This document shows, piece after piece, positions 1 to 11,193 of a stretch of 64,000 nucleotides of DNA. Each line of letters begins with the position of its first letter. Position 1 is the first letter of the stretch. The notes beneath the pieces were generated by a model, which saw only the letters and a list, made by a program, of their open reading frames with translations, had not been told where the DNA came from and ran no database searches. Origin of the DNA: Phymorhynchus buccinoides (taxonomy: Eukaryota > Mollusca > Gastropoda > Neogastropoda > Raphitomidae); the NCBI GenBank assembly GCA_017654935.2, contig CM065713.1, positions 10,539,893 through 10,603,892 on the forward strand, read 5' to 3'. A program made the position numbers and the translations under genes.

Positions 1-109
1 GGGGGACGCGGGGGGGGGGGGGGGGGGGCGTCACACACACACATACACGCTGCATGCACACACACACATACACACACACGCACGCACGCGCGCACGCACG
101 CACGCACGC

Positions 110-159
<50 letters not shown>

Positions 160-345
160 CAAACACACACACACACCACTCAATTTCCATACGGCACAAT
201 CAACACACACACTGCATACACACACATACACACACACACACACACAACACATTGCACGCACACGCAAACGCACGCGCACGCACACACGCACGCGCACACG
301 CACACGCACACACACACACCACACTCAATGTCCACACTGCACAAT
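1..345. repeat. Poly-G start and (CA)n/(CACG)n microsatellite
   Basis: The first 30 bases are almost pure G. They are followed by about 300 bases of CA dinucleotides with CACG and CGCA interruptions. Open frames here are only dinucleotide shadows. The block abuts the 3' end of the LINE that follows. Confidence 0.95.
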
Positions 346-362
346 CAACCTATGCATGTCAG

Positions 363-836
363 CTACAACTTAGAAAAGAGATGAGTTTTTAGACCGGCTT
401 TGAACGCGTCCAGAGAGTCAGAGTGTCTGAGAGACAGGGGTAAGTTGTTCCACACAGATGGAGCCTGGAACGAAAAGGACCTTTCACCATAGGTTTTGGT
501 TTTGACAGTGGCTGGTTGCAGGAGGCGTGTGTCAGAGGAAGAGCGGAGGACACGAGAAGGTGTGTAGAGATGAAGTAGGTCAGACAGGTAATCAGGGGCA
601 GAACCAGAGATGACAGCGAAGGAAAGAGTGGAGAGTTTATAGTCAATCCTATCAGAAATTTTTAACCAGTGCAGAGAGTGCAGAAGTGGCGTGACATGTT
701 CATACTTAGAAGACTTAAGGACTAATCGGGCAGCATTGTTTTGAATTCTTTGGAGGCGACTGAGAAGATACTTTGGGAGGCCACCAAGGAGAGAGTTGCA
801 GTAATCGATTTTAGACAAAACAAAAGCACAGACCAA
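363..836 (-). pseudogene. LINE C-terminal domain
   Basis: This is the C-terminal region after the polymerase of the same element. It shows the pattern seen in CR1/L2-like proteins: FVLSKIDYCNSLLGGLP, QNNAARLV, SLHWLKI, GSAPDYLSDLL, the R-x-L-R-S-S segment, and WNNLPLSLR followed by FKAGLKTHLF at the stop. It is 157 codons long and open throughout, but lies in a different frame from the reverse transcriptase. The function of this domain is not well defined; it is diagnostic of the family. Confidence 0.8.
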
Positions 837-849
837 AGTTTTCGTGGCG

Positions 850-2247
850 TCAGTAGATAGATAGTGGCGAACAGAACTTATTTTGCGGAGCTGAAGGTAT
901 GCAGATCGACAAACATTTGAGACATGCTTGTTGGAGGGAGAGGGTCTGATCTAACGTGACTCCGAGACTGCGAACAGAGGGGGACAGAGAGACAGGAGTG
1001 TTGTTGATTGTAACAGAATCTGGAAGAGATGGATGGCCAAGTAATCTCTTTGGACAGGCTAACATAAGTTCAGTCTTGTCTTCGTTCAACTGCAGTTTAT
1101 TAACAGTCATCCATGTTTTGATATCTGCTATACAGTTCTGTGTCCTTGATACTAGCCCATCAACTTCGGCAAGAGAGACTGACTGATTGATCTGAGTATC
1201 GTCAGCAAAACTCTCGTGGGACAATGCATGCTTACTAACGACATCAGAAACAGGAGCAGCATACAGTACAAAAAGAATGGGCCCCAAGACAGAGCCCTGG
1301 GGAACACCAAAGGAGAGGTCGGAAGGCCCTGAGTATCTGCCATTCACACAGACAGTCTGTATGCGATGTTTCAGGTATGACTCAAACCAGGAAAGAGCAG
1401 GACCCCGAATGCCAAAAGAGTCATGGAGTCTGTGAAGGAGGATGGAGTGGTCTATTGTGTCAAAAGCAGAACTGAGGTCTAATAAAGCCAAAAGAGATAC
1501 TTTGTTGTCATCAAAAGCAAGGAGGATGTCATTTAAAATCTTAAGGAGGGCTGTTTCAGTGCTGTGACACTTTCTGTATGCGGACTGATGGGGGTTGAGG
1601 AGGTGGTTTTCTTCAAGATGGGACAGAAGTTGAAAGAGGACAACTTTTTCTGTGAGTTTTGAGAGGAAAGAAAGATTAGACACAGGTCTGTAATTTTTCA
1701 GATTGTCTTGATCTAAGGAGGATTACTTGATCAGAGGTCGGACAATGGCAGGTTTGAAACAGGAGGGGAAGCAGCCAGACAACAGGGAGTCATTAACAAC
1801 ATGGGTAATATATGGTAACAAAACATCAATACATTCACAGAGCAGTGGGGAGGGGATGGGGTCAAGTTCACAGGTTTTGGGGGCAGTGCTCAAACACAGT
1901 TCTTTGATAAATTGTTCAGTTACATGGTTAAACTGCTGAAGAACAGGACCACAGTACATCTTTTCAGAAATTGGTGAAGATGCGGAAATGGAAGAATCAA
2001 GTTTTTCTCGAATTAATGCTATTTTTGTTCTGAAATAATCTGAGAATTTCTGGGGGAGTTCTTTTACATTAAACTTCAATGGGAGTGGGGAACTGTTCAC
2101 TTTACCTAGTATGTTGTTTGTAACAGCGAATAGCTGTTTGACTGTGGTACACGCAAGGATTTTCGAAGAATAAAAGGCGGACTTAGCACTGTCTACAAGA
2201 TACGTGACATGATTCCTTGCAGCCTGGAACACCTCCCGATGAACCAT
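850..2247 (-). pseudogene. LINE reverse transcriptase (broken)
   Basis: This is the reverse transcriptase core of the CR1/L2-like element. The upstream piece (2247-1723) ends in PAIVRPLIK, the start of RT block 1. The downstream piece (1683-850) has HQSAYRKCHSTETAL, LLDLSSAFDTIDH (motif A Asp), FGVPQGSVLGPILF (motif B) and FADDTQI (motif C, about 1198-1209 on the plus strand). The catalytic aspartates are intact. In-frame stops between 1684 and 1722 separate the two pieces, and a frameshift follows before 836. Confidence 0.85.
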
Positions 2248-2272
2248 CAGGTGGGTGACACGCCACTGCTCC

Positions 2273-3766
2273 TCAGCTCTCCTCCTCTCTCCTCTTTGCG
2301 TCCTGGAGCTCAGGTCCCACTGCGTTGTACCAGGGAGAAGGGGGACGGTCCGACACCAAGCGGCGTGTCACGGGGGCGTGTAGATCCAGCACGGCTCGTA
2401 AGACCCTGTAGAGGTGCTCAGCGGATGGTTGTAGGGGCAGGTCAGCCAGAAGGTTGTTCTTGAAGGCCTCGATGTCCAGAGAAGCCAGTCTCCGTACTTG
2501 CCTGAAGACTCTGGCAGAGGGAGGCTTGGCGAGGTGAAGCCCACATCTGACACAAAAATGGTCAGACGACAGAGTGGGCTCCACAGTCGTCGACTGCAGC
2601 AGACAATCCCCCTCTCTGTACACCACCCAGTCGACGATATGGCCACGAACGTGAGTCGGTTCAGACACAGACTGGGAGAGGCTGAACAGACTGATAATGT
2701 CCAGGACTTTAGACGTCAACACGTAGGATGGAACATCAAAATGAACGTTGAAGTCACCCATAATGAGTAATGAACCCGACAGACTGTTGGCATATTCAAG
2801 AAGATCAGGAAGTTGATCAACAAACATAGTCATTCAATTTATTTCTTTTGCTAGGAGGGGGGCGGTACAGACAGAAAATATTGAGGGTGGACTTTTGACA
2901 AGAGAGAGTCAGTTGTGACAGTTCAAAGGAAGGGTGACTGAATGGAAAATTGGATGTGAGATTAACGTACGGTTTCAGTTTGTCCGACACAATAAAAGCC
3001 AGACCACCGCCACACGTAGTTGTAGAACGGGGAAAAGAGAGGAGGTGGTGTATCCTGGTGGGGCTAGATCGCGACACTTTGCTTCATCTCCAGTTTCACG
3101 GAGCCATGTTTCTGTTACACAGAAAATGTCAACATCGTTTGAAAGAATGAACTCGTTTATGGCCGAACGCTTTTCTTTGCGACCTACTGATTGAGCGTTG
3201 TAAACAGCAACACAAACGTTGGGGGATGACACACATTCGAAAGGACGGAAAACAGGCACTTGAATTAAGTTTTCGACATTAACAGCTCTCGCCTTCTTGC
3301 CTGTCTCACTTGTTTGTGTCCTATCAGTCCAAGACACCACAGTGATTTTTCTCTGCTTGCGACGGCCTCCTCGATGTTTACGGGTTCTAGGCAGGCGACA
3401 TCCAATACCAGCAGCTCTGATGGCGTCAGCAACAGCAGAGTTGAGAGGGGCAGGAGGGATTGACAGAAGTTGTTCCCGTGTGTAAGTCAGAGAGGAGGGT
3501 GGTGTAAACACAGAGAATCCAACAGGCGGGCGCCTGTAGTGGAAGGCAGAGGGGCGGTGGGTGAACAACAAAGCAGGTTGCACGTGCGTGAAATCGCGAA
3601 AGAATGGCGACTGACCTTGTGACAGCAGAGCACTAGCAAAGTTTAGCAGGAAACATGTCCAAACAACTCGAAGATGTTGAGGCAACATTTCACAAAAAAG
3701 ACACCAAAATAAAGTAGGATCCATAATGAATACAGTGATACACAAATGACGATCATACACAACCAC
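2273..3766 (-). pseudogene. LINE endonuclease region (broken)
   Basis: This is the AP-endonuclease-like domain that nicks target DNA during target-primed reverse transcription. Visible hallmarks, spread over two frames, are VYNAQSVGRK (strand 1), CVTETWL (catalytic Glu), MGDFNVHFD (Asp/Asn pair), HIVDWVVYR and LSSDHF (the SDH motif). A frameshift near 2975-3077 moves the middle part (GGGLAFIVSD, FCLYRPPPSK) into another frame and a second near 2817-2833 moves back. The N-terminal 150 residues of the upstream frame are not recognisable. All main catalytic motifs survive, but no continuous product can be made. Confidence 0.8.
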
Positions 3767-3940
3767 AGTCCGTCACAAACAGCACTCATTCACAGAGACG
3801 AAACCGTACAGCCAGTCAGGCGTGGCTTCGTGATCACAAACTGTATGGCTCTGACTTTGACGTTGAGTGTGTATGTGTCATAAGTCATAAGTTTCTTTAT
3901 TGTTGTATGTGTGCGTGTGTGTGAATATTCTGACAAAAAT
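3767..3940. other. No gene recognised; start of inverted dispersed repeat
   Basis: No coding content is seen. From about 3880 onward the sequence, which includes a short (TG)n stretch, is matched in inverse orientation near 10450-10560. The repeat therefore extends beyond the AACCGGTT cluster. Confidence 0.5.
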
Positions 3941-3984
3941 GTGTTTGCATAGGTAAGACTAGTGATTAGAGTACTTGTTAAGAA

Positions 3985-4068
3985 AACCGGTTCGATAAAA
4001 CCGGTTCAATAAAACCGGTTCGGGAAGATAAACGGTTTAAAAAACCGGTTCGGAATTTTGAACCGGTT
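3985..4068. repeat. Cluster of five AACCGGTT palindromes
   Basis: Exact AACCGGTT octamers start at 3985, 3999, 4013, 4043 and 4061, plus an AAACGGTT half-match near 4030. The first three are spaced exactly 14 bp apart. The octamer is self-complementary and matches the published consensus of Grainyhead/CP2 transcription factors. The cluster belongs to a dispersed repeat also present inverted at 10356-10426. Confidence 0.9.
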
Positions 4069-4079
4069 CTCAACTCTAA

Positions 4080-4275
4080 CTAAAACCGTATTAACACTTT
4101 CAGAAGAAGATAGAACTCGAGGGTATAATTTCAAACTTACAAAGAAAATAAATAATACTCGTTCCACTCAAAAAAAATTAACGAATAGAATTACAACTGC
4201 ATGGAATAACCTTTCAAATGAGACTGTTAATGCATCGTCACTGAACGTATTCAGTCTACGTTTTAGTCCCATATG
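4080..4275 (+). pseudogene. LINE C-terminal fragment
   Basis: The plus-strand frame contains EEDRTRGYNFKLTKK, ITTAWNNLSNETVNAS and LNVFSLRF. This is the pattern of the last 70 residues of CR1-like LINE polymerases: R-T-R-G-x-x-x-K-L, then W-N-x-L, then F-K-x-R-L. Nothing upstream continues it, and a MITE begins directly after it at 4311. It is an isolated 3' remnant, on the opposite strand to the 0.4-3.8 kb LINE. Confidence 0.6.
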
Positions 4276-4312
4276 GCTTCGGCCGGGAGGACGTAAAGCA
4301 TAATTAGTCGTA

Positions 4313-4526
4313 GGGGAAGACGGGGTAAAAAGCGCATGGGCGGGTAAGAAGCCCACCCCAATTATTTCATGAAATAAAGAAAATTTCAGTCAAATTTGCC
4401 CATGAGACGAATGCTAGACATTAACGCTCGTCTCATGGGCAAATGAGACTGAAATTTGCTTCATTTCATGAGATAATTGGGGGTGGGCTTCTTACCCGCC
4501 CATGCGCTTTTTACCCCGTCTTCCCC
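4313..4526. mobile_element. MITE 1 copy A (TA target site, long palindrome)
   Basis: The element is 214 bp, starts GGGGAAGACGGGG, ends with its reverse complement, and is flanked by TA on both sides. Nearly the whole element is one inverted repeat with about 100-bp arms around a short centre near 4420. No coding content. Copies lie at 47923-48136 and, truncated, at 49690-49839. TA flanks suggest a Tc1/mariner-type transposase in trans. Confidence 0.85.
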
Positions 4527-4529
4527 TAT

Positions 4530-5775
4530 TCAAAAATCATATTGACCAAAAATATAAAAGCGCGATGTACTCCTCAAATTTAGAGTAACTTTATTAGGAT
4601 TCAAATCAATACACAAAAGCCTATTAGTTCACGGGTAAAAAAGTATATTGATATCACTTGAAACGATATCCAGAGGGCAAAACACATAAGCCTATAGTGC
4701 CAAATTGCTATGCTATGCAACCCACCCAAACCCGAAAATGAAGTCTCATTTTGTTCAAACTTTGAAATTTCAAAGGTTAATTCGCAAATTTTAGCCCACC
4801 AAACACTACAATGAAAGCAAGATCAAGTTTAAACTGAGTTTGGACCATCAATCTCTTCCAGTTTTCACTCTGCAATTCAAAATCTGACTCTAAAAAAGCA
4901 GACGAAATTCCAAATGAAACACTTCCTTGTCTGTTCAGTAGCCGTGTTACGGACGGCCATTCTTATTCAAGCTTAGACACATGCATCACATGCCCGTCCT
5001 CTTTTTGGTGACAACAGGTATGCAAAATAACGAAGATTTCTGCAAATTTATCTAAGTTTTTATACTCACATATTGGAATCAAAACCAAAAACAGAACACG
5101 AAAAATTGTTCCCATGTTTGCCACACTTTCCAAACAGTAGCTTCGCTTCGGTTTCGCTGCGACTTGTTTTCAAAATGCCATGTCCCACTTATCATCCACT
5201 GGTATCATCCACCTAGGTTGCATTTTTGGGTAGAATGCTTTGCTTTTGTACAATAATATAAGGCTTAATATGGCCTAGTTAAATTTGGAATTTCCTGCCT
5301 ACGTAACATCCATGCCTGAGCAGCGTGTACCGTAGAGCGATCGCTCGCCTTGCGCTTGGCCGCTTTGTCTACGGTACGCGTCGCTTGGTGCAAACTGTTT
5401 AAAGCGCTTGCTAGCCTAGTTGGGAGCATGCTAGCTTGCGAAGCAAAATGGCGTCGAATGTGTGCGGTTTTCTCTTCGATGGTTTTTGTTTCGTTAATTG
5501 CCTCCTTACAAATGACGAATTGGCAGTCACAAAGTGCGGTAAATAATTCTGTCATCATTTTTATTATCAATGACTAATAGATAGTGAATAATTTAACTTT
5601 ATTAAAGACGATGTAGTCAATAATTGATCTGTGAAATGGAGGCAGTCCGAGTCGCAGGGTTTAAGTTTCACTTCTTGCCTAGTGCAGAAAGCATACAGCT
5701 ATCCAATCTATGGTAAGGAGGAAGTGTCAAAATACTACAATAATTATACATCATTATAATGGTGTTTACTCATTG
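4530..5775. other. AT-rich stretch with no recognised gene
   Basis: No motif-bearing frame was found. A 101-codon minus-strand frame at 5265-5570 has no recognisable domain and lies over a GC-richer patch with nested GCTAGC and GCGATCGC palindromes. I do not call it a gene. Confidence 0.5.
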
Positions 5776-6030
5776 TCTCTGTCTCAGTCTCTGTCTCTCT
5801 CTCTCTTGCTTTGTCTCTGTCTCTCTCTCTCTTGCTTTGTCTCTTTGATGTCTCTCTCTCTGTCTGTCTCTCTCCCTGTCTCTGTCTCTCTCCCTGTCTC
5901 TGTCCGTCTCTGTCCTGTCTCTGTCTCTCTGACTGTCTCACTCTCTCTATCTGTCTCACTCTCTCCGTCTGTCTGTCTGTCTATCTCCCTCTCTGTGTCT
6001 CTGTCTCTCTCTCTCTGTCCCTCCCCCCAT
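5776..6030. repeat. (CT)n/(CTGT)n low-complexity tract
   Basis: Alternating TCTC and CTGTCT repeats run for about 250 bp and create Ser/Leu- and Arg/Glu-rich frames that are not genes. An AT-rich stretch follows to 6120. The short segment after the tract, CCCTCCCCCATTGGGAGAAA, recurs at about 6768-6787. Confidence 0.95.
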
Positions 6031-6241
6031 TGGGAGAAAAAAATAAATCAGCACAATTTATATAACTTTTTAATTTTTTTAATTTTTATTTTTTAATTTT
6101 TAATTATTTTTTTTTTTTTGAACACGAACATTACTCAAAGTTAACATTAACTGGTTTTGTTTCTGAGGTTCACAAATAAAGACATTGGACACAGAAAAGC
6201 TTTATCAAAGCAAACTATAATATATATATATATATATATAT

Positions 6242-7015
6242 TAACAGAAAAAGATAACAGCCCGCACAAGCCAAACTTCCCACTCCACACAACTCTGTAG
6301 GACTAAAAAGTTGTTGCATTTGAAATGCCGAATTGATGAAACTTTTCTGCATCTAATGTATGAATTTGTGAACTGACTGGCTGGCAGATCCCTAGGATGG
6401 CTTCCAACGTTTTGCCTCCACCATAGCATACTACTATTTTTATCCTTAATTTGGATATCTCAATCTCAGTAGTTTGCCCTCTTTAGTCAGGTCTATTAGG
6501 GTTTTTTTTTTTTTAAATTAAAATTTCAGAACATTATTATTTTGTTCATTTTACATAAGATTTTTACTTTTTCTGGTTTAACTTTGTGCTGATTTGCTTT
6601 TATTGTGGATTTTCGATTTGATGCACGGAAGACACCATTCTCTTTGTAGAATGTCTTTTTTTTGCTCAGGTTGGCATCCACTGGACAGTTCAAATTACAG
6701 GCCGATCATGCAAACTGATGAGACCTTCTCTTAGGTCGAAACAGCTGTCTTTGCATCAGGCACTGTCCCTCCCCCATTGGGAGAAAAAGTAACTCAAAAA
6801 AAAAGTACATCAGCCAACATTTTATTATTAATAATTTGTTCTTTGAAGTTCACAAATTCATACATTAGATACAGAAAAGTTTCATCAATTCGGCATTTCA
6901 AATGCAACAAACTTTTTAGTCCTACAGAGTTGTGTGGAGTGGGTGTAAGTTGGGCTGTAGTCTCGGCGGCTAGTTTGGCTTGTGCGGCTGTTATCTTTTT
7001 CTGTATTATCTTTAT
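6242..7015. mobile_element. Foldback element with 135-165 bp arms
   Basis: The left arm (about 6242-6375) is the inverse of the right arm (about 6847-7015). Both contain the shared core AATTGATGAAACTTTTCTG or its complement. The arms enclose about 470 bp of AT-rich DNA with no open frame of note. A (TA)n run lies just outside each end (6224-6240 and 7101-7116). The right arm carries an extra block near 6955-6985 missing from the left. Related sequence recurs at 6130-6220 and 49255-49370. Confidence 0.7.
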
Positions 7016-7116
7016 CTTTTTCTGTATTATTTGATTCATCTGTCCTGCACAGCTCACCATCTGATGGTGATCGTTGGTCTATAGGATTTATTTCTTAACT
7101 ATATATATATATATAT

Positions 7117-8330
7117 TTCACAAGCATTTCTTGAGCGCATAGGTAAAATGGTGGAATTTCTGCTTATTTCAATCTGTTACATGAGCATATTGAGCTCATA
7201 GGTTAAAATGGAGACATTTTTGCTTAAACGCAAGAAACACTTGAACAGTTTACTGTTTGGTGCATCCATCAAGACAATGGAACCACACCTCTACCAAAAC
7301 AACAACAACACCTCTACCACTGAAGCTGAGACAAGAAACAAACATTTAAAGAAAGTAACAATTCCTTATAGACTACAACTATTCAAACAATATTGTTCCT
7401 TCAACATTTTGCAAGCAGCAGTCCAGATAATTTGTATGGAGCAAGTTTAATCAAATAAAATAGAAATACAACAGATTTACATCTTCCTTTTTCTTTTTGG
7501 AGATATAAAAAGAAAGGCAAACATCGAGTACTGGTCTGGATAACACTTTGCCAATCAGAACATTCCTGCCTTGGGCCGATACAATGAGGCTGCAACACAG
7601 GGTGCTCATGTGGCTGTAAGTGTGCTGCAGTCATCATCCCTGCATCGCACTGTTTAGCAATTTGGGAAACACTCTGTTTAACCAAATTTGATATGCCAAT
7701 GAAGATAAACATGACAGTAGTAATATGTGCATAGATGACCATGATGCAGTAAGGACTACTTTTTGGGGCAAGGTTAATCCTGACACATGCAACCTGTGGA
7801 TTATGCACACATAATAAGAGCATAGATGCACTACTTGTCTTATGCTCTGGTTGTATGGAATAACTTTACATTACATGTGTTCACTACATGTGTTGAAGAA
7901 AAAGCTTGCCAGTTACAAGACCACTCCATGGTTTGATTTATATCATTTTTGATATTGGACTGTTTTATTTTAATTTTGGCCCTCCACCACCTCTGAATGA
8001 TAGGTGGTATTACCACTACCATAGTTCTTTTCTGTTTCTTTCTTAGGTTTTCAGACTAATACCACAACTCAGACAAAGAAACAAGAAAGTCAAGGTCAAA
8101 TAATCTGAAAACAATATATCATCCAATCAAAGTTCATAGCTGTAGCTGCGAATTTGTTAAACATACAGCTAAGAATCATGTCCCAAGGTCAATTATAGTC
8201 AGGGTCAAGGTCAACAATGTTTAAAAAACGTCTTCCTTTGCATTCCTTGGGTGATTCTGATCACAAATACATATGGTTATGCAGGTATACGATCAATGAT
8301 TTAGAAATTATACAGATGAATTATTTAAGA
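7117..8330. other. No gene recognised
   Basis: The stretch is AT-rich. Two imperfect copies of a motif reading GAGC(G/T)CATAGGT(T)AAAATGG lie near 7132 and 7191. A 140-codon minus-strand frame (7401-7823) shows no domain I recognise. AAGGTCA half-sites begin near 8088. Confidence 0.5.
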
Positions 8331-8364
8331 AATGTGACATTGATATTACATTAATTTCAAATAC

Positions 8365-9271
8365 ACCGGTAATGCCTATTGTACCTCAGTGGGAGCATTT
8401 TTCTGCAAAATTTGATACAGATTATACTGCCTTAAAAAAAAGGATGATAATATCAATCTGATAGCAGTTGAAGCAAAAGAACATCTAGAAAATGTATATC
8501 CGTATCATCTTAAAATGTATACAGATGGTTCAGTTTTGGAATCTTACACTGGAGCTGGATTTGTGATCCCCGATTTAAAAATTAAAAAATCATATTGTCT
8601 AGGAAAAGGCTTTTCAATATTTACTGCTGAACTTACGCAATTCTTATGGCCTTATCTTGGATTGCTGATACTGATATTTCGATTTATAGTATTTTACTTT
8701 GTGTTGACTCAAAATCTGTTCTTTATAGTTTACAAAATTGGAATGCGAATGCTAGAAGAGATCTATTTTTTTTATATAAAATACTTAATACATTCTGTTA
8801 TGTCCAAAGGAATTGATATAGAATTTTGCTGGATTCCATCGCATTGTGGTATCTTTGGGAATGAACTAGCTGATAGATTAGCCAAAGAAGGTGCTAGCAG
8901 AAAACTTTCGGACACTTCACTAAAACTTAAAAAAACATGAAATAAATTCAATTTTAGAAAATTGTATGTATAAAGAGAAACTTACTTCAAAATCTGAAAT
9001 ATTGTCATGTTCAAGATCTTTGTCTAGCCTGATTTACAAAATTCGATTAAATTCATGGAAGACCAAATTTTGTAAAGATGTAGAATGCACTTGTGGTCAC
9101 CCACTATCAGTTCAACACATTCTTTTCGAATGTCCATTTTTAACATCGCTATGCACCTTGTCTGGGATTCAAGTAGCAAATATAGGAACTTTACAAGATG
9201 TAGTTTACAGCCATGAAATGATCAAAATAGCTTCTGTCATATCCAGCTCTGGAATTGCAAAATTACTATAA
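8365..9271 (+). pseudogene. LINE RNase H domain and C-terminal tail (broken)
   Basis: This is a remnant of an I/Jockey-like LINE polyprotein end, on the plus strand. RNase H removes RNA from the RNA:DNA hybrid. Visible are MYTDGSVLESYTGAGFV (catalytic Asp), FSIFTAELTQ (Glu), a CVDSKSVL segment that is only readable in a neighbouring frame (a frameshift near 8690-8720), and WIPSHCGIFGNELADRLAKE (final Asp). After stops at 8938-8965 the tail continues as IYKIRLNSWKTKF and CTCGHPLSVQHILFECPF, a Cys/His pattern found at the end of such polyproteins. The reverse transcriptase is missing. This is a 5'-truncated dead copy. Confidence 0.8.
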
Positions 9272-9348
9272 TTGATACGTTAGTTAATATTAATGTTCTT
9301 TTCTTTGCCCCAAATCCTTTTTTTTTTTTTCCTTCCCCCATCACGGAC

Positions 9349-9575
<227 letters not shown>

Positions 9576-9739
9576 TCTTTTCACCTCATTTTAATTCAAT
9601 ATTTGTTTATGTCTGTTTTGTTTTTGTTTAATTAATGTATTTAATTAAGTCTAATATCACCATTGTTGTGAACAGACTTTAAATTAAATCAATCAAATCA
9701 AAATCAATGATTTTTTTTTTACTACAACCTCCACTAACA

Positions 9740-10060
9740 AAAAACAAGGTCAAAAGTCAAGGTCAAGGACATCAAGGTCATCATTGCTTTGCAACACACA
9801 TAACCATCAGCCTGTTTAGCTGCCTACCAAAATTGAAGCCTGTAACTGCAAAAATGTGAGCAATATGGCTGATATAGCAATTTGACATAGCCGAGGTCAA
9901 GGTCAAGGTAAAGAAGGCAAATGTTACGCAGTGTTCTGAATGATATTAAGCCAGTATATTCACATGCCAAATTTGACGATTATAACTCTAAAGATGTGAA
10001 AGATATGACCAAAAAACAAATAAAATGTGACATGGCCACGCCCACCAAGGTCAAACAAAG
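9740..10060 (+). repeat. AAGGTCA-rich dispersed repeat
   Basis: Several copies of AAGGTCA, some as TCAAGGTCAAGG, occur between 8080 and 10060 (for example near 8088, 8205, 9747, 9762, 9772, 9898 and 10045). The same motif sits once per unit in the tandem array at 23.3-24.3 kb. This hexamer extension is the monomeric site of FTZ-F1/ERR-type nuclear receptors, but here it is probably repeat-borne. Confidence 0.6.
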
Positions 10061-10355
10061 GTCACAAACCTTTGCTTCTACCGCTTTTTCAAATCAGCAT
10101 GGCAAGAAGTATCTTCACACCAAATTTCATGCTTCTACCTCAAAATGCAATCTACCCTTAAAAATAAGGAAATAACAAGCCGGCTATTAGCCTGTGCTGT
10201 TCAAGTTTATCCACGCGCGCGCGTCCTTGTCAACCTCACCAATGAGGGTCTAATTTTAGGTCCATCGTGACCACCCTTACCTGAATTAAATTTAAAAGAT
10301 ATCTACCTTGAAATACATTCTAGTTAATATTTAGAGCCAAACAAGTAGAGTTGAT

Positions 10356-10426
10356 AACCGGTTCAAAAATATGAACCGGTTTAAAAACCGGTTTACCCTA
10401 CCCGAACCGGTTTTATCGAACCGGTT
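10356..10426. repeat. Second cluster of five AACCGGTT palindromes
   Basis: Exact octamers start at 10356, 10374, 10386, 10405 and 10419. The block is the inverse copy of the repeat at 3985-4068: order and flanks (the CACCTATGCAAACACAT segment and then (CA)n) match in reverse. Confidence 0.9.
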
Positions 10427-10736
10427 TTTTTTAAACCAGTACTCGCATCACTAGTTTCACCTATGCAAACACATATTTATTTGTCAGAATATTCACACAC
10501 ACACACGCACGCACGCGCACACACATACACACACATACGCACAATGAAAAAACTTATGATTCATGACACACACACACACACACACACACACTCAACTCAA
10601 CACTCAAAGTCACCACAAACTAGAAACAGCTACTCTTGGTTTACAAACACCCAATCTGCGCTGAGAATCAGTGTTATTCTTATAAAAGAATGCGTTATTC
10701 TAAGAAAAAAAAATTACTTTCAGTTTGCAGTTGAAA

Positions 10737-10811
10737 AACCGGTTCACAGCAACTCGAACCGGTTTTTCGAACCGCGAAAGCTTAGCACCGGTTTTTCGGT
10801 TCAAACCGGTT
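10737..10811. repeat. Third AACCGGTT cluster
   Basis: Exact octamers start at 10737, 10757 and 10804. Near-matches lie at about 10770 (AACCGCG) and 10786 (CACCGGTT). The flanks differ from those of the first two clusters, so this is a diverged or independent copy. Confidence 0.8.
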
Positions 10812-11103
10812 TTCCCCTCCCCACCTCTACAAACAAGTGTCGTCTGCGCTACGAATTGGACAACTGGAAAAAACACTGCCTACCTCATGTCACACGTACA
10901 CAAAAGAGCAAACAGATTAATGTGGGTCAAGTACTTCGAGAATGAAATCTTTATTGAAATCAAATAACTTAGTGGTGTTTTGTTTGGTTGTGTTTAAAAG
11001 GGGATAGAGAAGGCCGTCGTTTCTGTAACTAATTTTTGTTGTTGGTACCAACGGCTGGCACCCACGTGTCGTCATATCCGGCCACAAGGAGCGTGCCATA
11101 TTA

Positions 11104-11193
11104 AGGGAGACCGCCATCTTAGTCAGTAACTTTGTTTGAAAAATGCCAGATCGATGCTGTTTACACACAAATCTGACTAAGATGGCGACACTT
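11104..11193. promoter_or_regulatory. Inverted pair of YY1-like motifs (hairpin)
   Basis: CGCCATCTTAGTCAG near 11110 and CTGACTAAGATGGCG near 11173 form a perfect 15-bp inverted repeat with about a 48-bp loop. Each arm contains AAGATGGCG or its complement, the core known for the zinc-finger factor YY1. Whether it is functional cannot be told. No gene start is recognised next to it. Confidence 0.4.

Larger units (their letters stand above)
363..3766 (-). mobile_element. Degenerate CR1/L2-like non-LTR retrotransposon (LINE)
   Basis: Read on the minus strand, this 3.4-kb element holds an APE-type endonuclease, a reverse transcriptase and the long C-terminal domain typical of CR1/L2-type LINEs, in that order. 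The frame changes several times: pieces 3766-2975 and 2833-2273 share a frame, 3077-2817 lies in another, 2247-1723 and 1683-850 share a third but are separated by stops, and 836-363 is shifted again. The copy is therefore dead. No ORF1 is recognised upstream. The 3' end stops close to the CA microsatellite. The clade is judged from the C-terminal motif pattern only. Confidence 0.85.

Noticed and set aside
31..392. 97- and 112-codon Cys/Val- and His/Thr-rich frames
   Set aside because: They are translations of (CA)n repeats.
5265..5570. 101-codon minus-strand frame with protein-like composition
   Set aside because: No recognised domain, no splice or conservation evidence, and a comparable frame on the opposite strand (5350-5577).
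7401..7823. 140-codon minus-strand frame
   Set aside because: No motif, uneven composition, and overlapping frames of similar length.
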